Of a DNA stretch of 64,000 bases, positions 57,823 to 64,000 are shown piece after piece. The DNA is from Scedosporium boydii (Eukaryota > Ascomycota > Sordariomycetes > Microascales > Microascaceae). The stretch's first letter is position 1, and each line of letters opens with the position of its first letter. The position numbers were made by a program, and so were the translations under genes. Below the pieces are notes generated by a model. That model was not told the DNA's origin. It saw only the letters and a list, made by a program, of their open reading frames with translations, and searched no databases. Location: positions 25,026 through 89,025 of the forward strand of contig NJFT01000174.1 of NCBI GenBank assembly GCA_002221725.1, given 5' to 3'.

Positions 57823-57895
57823 TTCTCCATGGCCAAATGGTTAAGGCGTCCGACTGTTAATCGGAAGATTCCAAGTTCGACCCTTGGTGGGGAAG
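57823..57895 (+). tRNA. tRNA-Asn: tRNA-Asn (anticodon GTT)
   Basis: A complete 73-nt cloverleaf without intron. The acceptor stem pairs TTCTCCA (57823-57829) with TGGGGAA (57888-57894), with one T-G pair and discriminator G at 57895. The anticodon stem TCCGA/TCGGA (57849-57853 with 57861-57865) encloses loop CTGTTAA with anticodon GTT at 57856-57858. The T-arm is CCAAG, TTCGACC, CTTGG. The A-box-like D-arm (TGGCCAAATGG) and B-box (GTTCGACCC) support pol III transcription. CCA is not encoded, as usual in eukaryotes. Confidence 0.97.
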
Positions 57896-57907
57896 TCAGT
57901 TCCTTTC

Positions 57908-57913
57908 TTTTTT
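57908..57913 (+). terminator. RNA polymerase III terminator of tRNA-Asn
   Basis: A run of six T residues starts 13 bases after the mature tRNA 3' end, the normal pol III stop signal. A much longer T-run near 57950-57967 could serve as backup. Confidence 0.8.
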
Positions 57914-58989
57914 GCATTTTCTGCATTCTGTCATAACATTTCTATTACATTTTTTTTTTTTTTTTTTCATACTTTTTTTTCTGGCATATTTATTTATTAT
58001 CAATTTCTTCCTTAGGATAGATTTTCTAACTATTATTTCGTTTTAATAGTGAACAAGGGCCTGTCTCGGCGGACGATACATGGACAGGAGTCTTCTCTCA
58101 TCAAGAAAGGGACGAGGACCACCAACTGAACCTGCGGACACTAAAGATTATTTCCACACTACAACCATATTGTAAACTAGCAAAGAAGCACTATCACGGC
58201 ACTGGAGACCTCGCCCCTGCCAAGCCGTGGCATCCGACCGCCCTACGTCATAGGGAATCCACTCAAGACAACATCTGGATACCGGAGAGCAGCCCCCTGG
58301 ACTAAACTAAACTACATTCCTTGCGTCCTCACATTGAGGGAGTCACATTTTCCATGTCCTGGAGGGGAACCACTCAGTGCGACATACCGGGACCGGAACT
58401 TTAAAGTGGTGATGTCACGGGTTCGAAGTGTGCTTGTGACCTGTCTTTCTGTCGAGGCTGAGGAGTCGCGTTGCGCGTACCTGCATTTGTCTTCAATCTT
58501 GAGAATTGCGCAAGTCGATTGGATGTCATGGATGGGAGGCTGGAGGCTGGGCTGTGTTGAGTCGGATTGTCGGGAATTTTGAGGTCATGTGGACGGATCT
58601 CTGGGAAGTAGACCGCTGGTACTGTTGACGAGGGGGAAAGTACACAACATCAGATGGCGAAATGGGCGATCTGTTTCCAGAAACCTTGCTTGTTGTTTTT
58701 GAGTTTGTATTCTGGGGTCCAGGGCACATGAGAAGTGCACGATCTGGCATTACGCTTGCACAAGAGCAATGCCGCTTTACACTCCAAACCGCGTCCCCAA
58801 CCGCCAACAAATTTCTAGTGAGACATCTTCTCCCCCGCCACCACCAAACATGGCGGCCAGCTTTCATACGGGGTCGCTCTCGCCACAGAAACTCGTCTCA
58901 ACTTCATCTAATTTTTTCTTTGTAACTAGTTTCTTGTAGTTCCCTTGGTTCGAGGATACTGGCATCATGAGTCCGCCGACATCTAGCAG
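57914..58989. other. Intergenic region between tRNA-Asn and the GMP synthase relic
   Basis: This stretch contains a long T-run (about 57950-57967) and AT-rich sequence to 58050, then unremarkable sequence. I see no coding region. GMP synthase similarity is not detectable before about 58990. Confidence 0.45.
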
Positions 58990-59701
58990 GCCGAGGCGCA
59001 TCAGCATCGTGGGAAAGATTCGTGGCTGGTCTGTCTAGAGCCGACCCTGAGAGGAAGAAGTGGTTCAGTGGAAACACCCTCATTGATATGTTGAGGAGGC
59101 GGCTATTAAGATTGAGAAGAGTGTAGAAAATACCCCCAATGCAGGAAAGGTTAGGTGGTTCCTTCAAGGCACACTCTACCTTGCTACGGTCGAGTCTATC
59201 TCGTATAAGGGTCCCTAGATCGCTACCAGACCACAACGTTGGCAGGTTGCCTAAGAGGATGATGGAGGTTCAAGAGTTGAAGCTCATTGAGGCCCTCGGG
59301 GAGTTGTTCAAGGGCGAAGGACGTGAGCTTGGACGTCAGCTTGGTATCCGTGAACAGCTCGTCATAAGGCACCCCTTCCCCAACCCGGCCTCGCCATCCG
59401 AATTCTAGGTGATACTACCCTTAATCGAGACAGGATAGCCAGAAACGCCCACCGTAAGCTCATCAGCATGACCAGGGAAGCCGGTCTTTTATACCTAGGT
59501 TAGCCAGGTATATGCCGGACTTGGTACCAACGAGGTCGTCGGCGTTATGGGAGATAACCGTATTGGGGGCTGCATTATCATCCTTCGTGCTGTTGTCCGG
59601 ACTGGTTTCGTCACTGTCGATTTTTTTTGGGTAAGTTTGATGTAAACCTCCTAATGCAAATCTCGGCCCGTATCATCAACGAAGTTCACGGAATAGGGTA
59701 A
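58990..59701 (+). pseudogene. Broken C-terminal fragment of GMP synthase (glutamine-hydrolysing)
   Basis: Three-frame reading recovers, in family order, the C-terminal part of GMP synthase: VAGLSRADPERKKW and NTLIDM (59013-59090), [17 protein letters not shown] and WFLQGTLY then VESISYKGP (59100-59217), [10 protein letters not shown] and [19 protein letters not shown] with [15 protein letters not shown] (about 59240-59390), ISMTREAGLLY (about 59470-59505), VVGVMGDNRIGG and CIIILRAVVRTGFVTVD (59535-59620), and RIINEVHG (59671-59694). Continuity is destroyed by a one-base loss near 59091, a TAG at 59218-59220, frame changes after 59220 and after HPFP, and a stop after LYLG near 59510. GMP synthase converts XMP to GMP. 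The glutaminase and ATP-PPase N-terminal parts are absent. No intact parent copy is in the window. Confidence 0.88.
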
Positions 59702-60293
59702 ATGTGCCTAGGATGGTGGGTTTTCCGGGAAAGGGTAGTGTGAGGCGTGGTAAAGGTGCACCTGATAACATCAGCTCGTCCACACATGAACTCTACCCTG
59801 CATTGTTGGTGGATTGCCGTTGGTCGAGGATTATTCGAGCATAATGTGCATGGTCTAGATCTAACCGCGGAATCGGGAGCTCATTCGACGAGAGATATGG
59901 GATTTAAAGCTGAAAAGCCTTGTTTGAAATTTCCCTGGGGCGGTCCTGATCAATCGACTAGACCAAATATTCTGCTTGGGCGACTACAACGAACGGACCT
60001 CTCTTCCAAGTGGCGAAGACTCCGTCTCCAGCGCTCCGTTGTAAATTACGGGGTTTCTGGATGTGGCAGTCGTGCCATGTATACTGCGGCTCATCCTGCC
60101 AAATGCATTCTCGATAGATCATTCGTAGAAGCCAGTCGCCCGCTTCATGCGCAGACACGTGACGCCTTTTCAGGCATCTATAGGTTGCTCGGCAGTGACC
60201 TGTGGACTTGGCGGCTGGGACTTACAAAAAGGGATGAGGCTATTTACGAATTGACTTACAATCCGATTTTACATGTACTAAATTCGGCCCATT
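59702..60293. other. Region between the GMP synthase relic and the F-box gene
   Basis: A plus-strand open frame extends from 59747 across the F-box start in another frame, but its first codon is not ATG and its sequence lacks family character, so it is not called. The region is presumably the F-box gene promoter and leader. Confidence 0.35.
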
Positions 60294-61184
60294 ATGAACG
60301 AGGACTCGTTACCAGAGCATCTCAGGGCCCACGCATCTCGGATCCGAGGAGGACTCAAATTAACTCTCGACGGAGCCGGTCTCGAAACCAGATGCCCGCT
60401 CGACAATGGAAGACACACCACCCGAGCGCGGTATCCTCTCGGCCAGCTGGATGATCTTCCCTCCGAGATTATAACGGCCATACTACTCTCTCTTGATCTG
60501 GTGACACTAACGACCTTCCGCCGCGTGAACAACCGCGCGATGGAGCTCGTTGATTCTCTCCCCGAATACGCCAAGGTGGTAAAGCACTGCCCCAACGTCC
60601 TCCGCGCAATCCTCTGCCTCGGCGCCGCCGCCTTCGACCTCAAACGTCTCCACAGCACCCTCTCATCCAGCCGCTGCGCAGCCTGCCGCGACGGGTTCGG
60701 CAACTACCTCTACCTCATCACCTGCGAGCGCGTCTGCTACCCCTGCTTCACAGGCAACGTCGAGTACTTCCCGCTGGAGCTGGACCAGGTCCTCGAGTAC
60801 ACCGCCGACGCGGCGCCGCATGTGAAGCTGGAAGATTTACCCCGCGTCCTCAGCGTCTCCGGTCGAGAAACGGGGGTGAGGATCCCGTTGTTCGACAGGT
60901 TGGCCGTGTTGGCCGCCGTGCCGGATCCGCCGGCGCGGGCATTCGATCCGTCGGGGGATTTTAGGAGGGCGGAGCCGAGGAGGTTCATGGCTGTTATCGA
61001 GGCGCCGTATTTTCCGGTGCGGGGAGCAGGACGCGGCGGTGGCGGGGCTAGTTGGGGGTATTATTGCGTGAGGTGTAGGATGGAGAGGGGCCCTGGTCAC
61101 ATGGGTTGTAGGGTTAAGTTTACGAGGGATGGGTTTCTTGGACATCTTGGAAGTGTACATCATTTTGATGTTGGGGAGGTGTGA
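60294..61184 (+). CDS. F-box domain protein with Cys-rich segments
   Basis: A single exon of 296 codons starts at ATG 60294. Residues 51-98 form an F-box (QLDDLPSEIITAILLSLDLV, TLTTFRRVNNRAMEL). This fungal F-box type continues with a paired-Cys segment (C128, C131, C144, C148, C151: SRCAACRDGF to CERVCYPCF) and a C-terminal YYCVRCRMERGPGHMGC followed by His residues, suggesting zinc binding. F-box proteins link substrates to SCF (Skp1-cullin) ubiquitin ligases; this one's substrate is unknown. The C-terminal third has several Gly/Arg-rich stretches. Its position beside a decayed duplicate gene suggests a recently rearranged neighbourhood. Confidence 0.85.
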   Translation: MNEDSLPEHLRAHASRIRGGLKLTLDGAGLETRCPLDNGRHTTRARYPLGQLDDLPSEIITAILLSLDLVTLTTFRRVNNRAMELVDSLPEYAKVVKHCPNVLRAILCLGAAAFDLKRLHSTLSSSRCAACRDGFGNYLYLITCERVCYPCFTGNVEYFPLELDQVLEYTADAAPHVKLEDLPRVLSVSGRETGVRIPLFDRLAVLAAVPDPPARAFDPSGDFRRAEPRRFMAVIEAPYFPVRGAGRGGGGASWGYYCVRCRMERGPGHMGCRVKFTRDGFLGHLGSVHHFDVGEV

Positions 61185-64000
61185 ATTAGGTGTTTTGAAT
61201 AGACTACTTTGTACTTGCTTGGTCCTTCCCTTGGTCGCCTGTGGCTGGGCGTTCGAGGTAGGTTCTTTATCCTACCGTACCATGAAACCTGATCCGGCGT
61301 TCCATTCCAGAGCATTGTAGACTATCGTGCTACGACTTAATAGGGATAGAGTCGTTGACTCGGAATCCCAAGTTCCATGAAGTTGGTAAGACACATTCGC
61401 CTTCCCTATAATCGTGTTCATCTGTAGCCACTTGGAGGTCTTGTGTCCCCTTCTGGTCACAGGTGTCGAATAACAGGGCCCCTCACATCATCGTGTTCAC
61501 CGACATCTTGCTCCCTCCATTTCGACTGGTCGCCAGGGTCCGCTCGAGATCAACCTTGAGGTCCGGGGAAATGAAACCAGGTAACATGACTAGTGCCAAC
61601 GTGACCACATCTCGATCGCCACCAAAAAAAAAGTTTCTTTCAACCAATGTGTTCACGGACGCAATTTTTTCCCTCCCCGGTACCTGGGTGCAACGTCCGT
61701 CTACGACGTACCCGGTTTGACCGCGCCCGCTAAAGGGCCCCAGCTTAAGCCGCATCGAGAAGCTGGGAAAGGGAGGCTGGCAGCAAGGCCGAGATGGTGG
61801 ATTCAGTCTTGTGGAGAGGATGGAGACTGCCAATATGTGACGACCTCGAGGGGGACCAATTGGACGCGGGAGTTGGGATTATGTGGGGTTTTATGCGGAG
61901 AGGATCTTTTTCTAAGCTTGTATGCCTGCACTAGATGTTCGTTTAAGCTCCATTGGAGGCTAGCGGGCTGCTGTCGTGATGTTGTTGATGCATAAGTAAT
62001 TGAGGGCTAATGTAGTGTAGTGCAAAGCCTGAGGAATACTTTTCGGGTTTGCATCTAGTGTGGTGTAGAGTACACTAGGAAGGACGAAGCGCAAAGTGCG
62101 AAGTATCATTGATATGTGCACCTTGAGGTAATATTGCATTTGGAAAGGCGCGCCTTTTGGAAAGGTCTTGGGCATTTGGTTCCCTGCCCTGGTCTGGACC
62201 AGATCCGGGGATGGGGGCACAAAGGTATCGAGGGTGAGACTTGGACGAAGTACTTTGGATGTACCTTTGAGAAAATTTGCCCTGGTTACGGACGAGTCGG
62301 AGAAGGCGGAACCCAGGAGAGGCAGTCACGAGGACCCGACACTGCCATCACACAGATGAAATCACTTCTGATCCAGCTGTAACGACTAGATACCATGCGC
62401 TGAGAACCCCTGGTCCACTCGAGTCATACAGATCATTTTATTACAAAATGACATCATTGGCGACTTGCTCCTTCCTGCTGCCTGCCCTCTCGGTCTTTCG
62501 TCCTTTCGCCATGAAGGATCAATCATGCCGTCCATGAGCTGAGGACATTGGAATGAGAAATTGCTTCGTAAACACAGATACAGTATACCTTCGTCAAGTA
62601 CGAGCACGTCAAATATGCATCGTAACGAAGTACTCTTGACTAACCAACAAGCGTTCCCAAGTAGACAGTACTTCAAACTTGCTCTCACCTCTGCCAAGTA
62701 CTCCCCATCAGGGTACATCGCTGGTACAAGAAGGGATCTGATGCGTAACACACTTGGGTTAGTCCAAATTCGGTCTCCACACACTCACACCAAGACCAAG
62801 AGGGCACCTGCAGCTTCGTACTTGACACATACATACAACATTGATCAGATCCAAGTGATCAATTGATCCATCGTGGTCCGTAATAATAACACAACACAAA
62901 CGAAGAATCTTGTTAACAAAGAGACACAGACTTGTGAGCGCGCAGGTGGGGAGAACGAGGATCTAGACTGGTCAAACAGTACATGTAGTAAGAGAAACCA
63001 TTGAGTAATACATCGCGGAAGACGCCCTCGATTGTAACTCACGATACCCCTCGACAAAGTTCCCCCCGCCTCCTTCCCTTGAAGATAGATAGCAACTTCT
63101 TCTTATCAAGACGAGCCCGCCAAAATCCTTTTTTCCTCTTCCTTGAACTCCTTCACATACTTCGAACTACACGACACTACACATCCCCAAGCTCGAAAGG
63201 GCATCTCGATCCAGGCTCCTACTCCGTACTTGCTCCCCCACGGAAGAAGTCCTTTGTCCTCTCGCGTCTGGCCACTTGCAATTCGTCCATTTCCCCAATT
63301 CCTGCTTCGCTTATCTATGCTACCTCAGATGCTCTGTTGAACGCTCCATGTACATGCGTACACTGGCACAAGATCGACAACGCTGGATCTAATAATCCAA
63401 TCCTGGAAAGAAATTCTCGGGTGTCGGTGGATCTATGCGAAGCTTTTGCCATTCCTTCAATTGCCTTTTCTATACTTGAGCGTCTCTGTCGAGTCTCTGC
63501 ATCCCCTCTGTTTGACCGATTCTAGCCGTCCGCCCCTCCTGGGCTCCTGGGGGCTTGTTGGGTAGCATCAGCCTATCAGCCCCAACCGGCGACACGGCAC
63601 TTCGTTTCGCCCCTGTGTAACTGCTCTGTGCAAGATTTGATCCCTCCCATAGGCCAAGGAAGAACTGGGAGAAGCAAAAAGAAAAGGACGTCCTGCCGCA
63701 AACCCCGCAGCCCAGGCCGTCTTCTCTCCTGAGACATCCGCCGATTTTTTTGCGGGAGCAAATAAACCTCCACCTTCCTCCCTTCAAAACCCGCCGCAAC
63801 CCGCCTTCAACCATCGAACAACTCCACCGAGAATCTACCTCCGCACCGGAATTTATTTTCCCCTTCCGGTAGTGCCGACTCCAACCTACGAACTCCGAGA
63901 GACGCGACCGATACGGTTTGCTGATTCGGTCGAAGCCCGCTTTCTCTCGCCACAATCGTTCGGCGCGCCTGCCGTGCCGAGCAGAGCACCTACCACCTAC
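61185..64000. other. Right-edge intergenic region
   Basis: No gene is supported to the window edge. CAATTGATCA (as TGATCAATTG) occurs at 62856, with TACGAAGTA-like words near 62624 and 62815. From about 63700 the plus strand becomes CT-rich with many short pyrimidine runs, resembling a fungal 5' leader. A plus-strand gene may start beyond 64000. Confidence 0.4.

Noticed and set aside
59747..60454. 235-codon plus-strand frame overlapping the F-box start
   Set aside because: It does not begin with ATG, lacks domain character, and overlaps the convincing F-box coding sequence in another frame.
1..64000. CRISPR array, rRNA genes, intact transposon, or viral insertion
   Set aside because: No regularly spaced repeats, no rRNA sequence, no transposase or reverse-transcriptase motifs and no terminal repeats were recognised on either strand.

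Overview
The window is nuclear DNA of a filamentous ascomycete (Pezizomycotina, most likely a Sordariomycete). Genes are monocistronic with short spliceosomal introns (mostly 50-150 nt, GTRAGT-like donors, CTAAC-like branch sites). Codon use favours C/G at third positions, UTR and intergenic tracts are pyrimidine-rich, and the conserved proteins resemble Neurospora and Fusarium orthologues. The species cannot be named from the sequence.

Layout, left to right: a secreted FAD/berberine-bridge-type oxidoreductase (932-2926, +); about 2.4 kb with weak traces of decayed coding sequence; TOM22 (5318-6378, +) with an unexpected in-frame N-terminal extension; a large ADF-H-domain actin-binding protein (8075-12536, -); a 3.5 kb intergenic stretch rich in a short dispersed motif; a small unknown gene with an apparent frame break (16167-16775, -); splicing factor RSE1/SF3b3 (17728-21483, -); PP2C phosphatase PTC1 (22630-24366, -); ESCRT-III subunit VPS2/CHMP2 (25659-26630, -), divergent from mitofusin FZO1 (27156-30010, +); 5.8 kb with no recognisable gene but many short motifs; heterotrimeric G-protein beta (35797-37410, +); 7.3 kb without a recognisable gene; phosducin-like protein (44670-45664, +); an unknown single-TM protein (47827-49692, +); Ran-binding protein 1 (51130-52305, +); a TAF14-type YEATS protein (55779-57011, +); tRNA-Asn(GTT) (57823-57895, +); a broken GMP synthase C-terminal fragment (58990-59701, +); and an F-box protein (60294-61184, +). 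The last 2.8 kb ends in a pyrimidine-rich stretch that may be the leader of a gene starting beyond the edge.

Most genes are single-copy housekeeping functions: mitochondrial outer membrane (TOM22, FZO1), splicing (RSE1), endosomal sorting (VPS2), nuclear transport (RanBP1), chromatin/transcription (TAF14), actin, and signalling. The clearest functional link is between G beta and the phosducin-like protein, its expected chaperone/regulator, encoded on the same strand about 7 kb apart. No biosynthetic cluster, CRISPR array, intact transposon or virus was recognised. The observations most worth checking are the TOM22 extension, the GMP synthase relic, the strongly over-represented intergenic motif TACGAAGTA with its companion CAATTGATCA, and the competing splice donors in the oxidoreductase.
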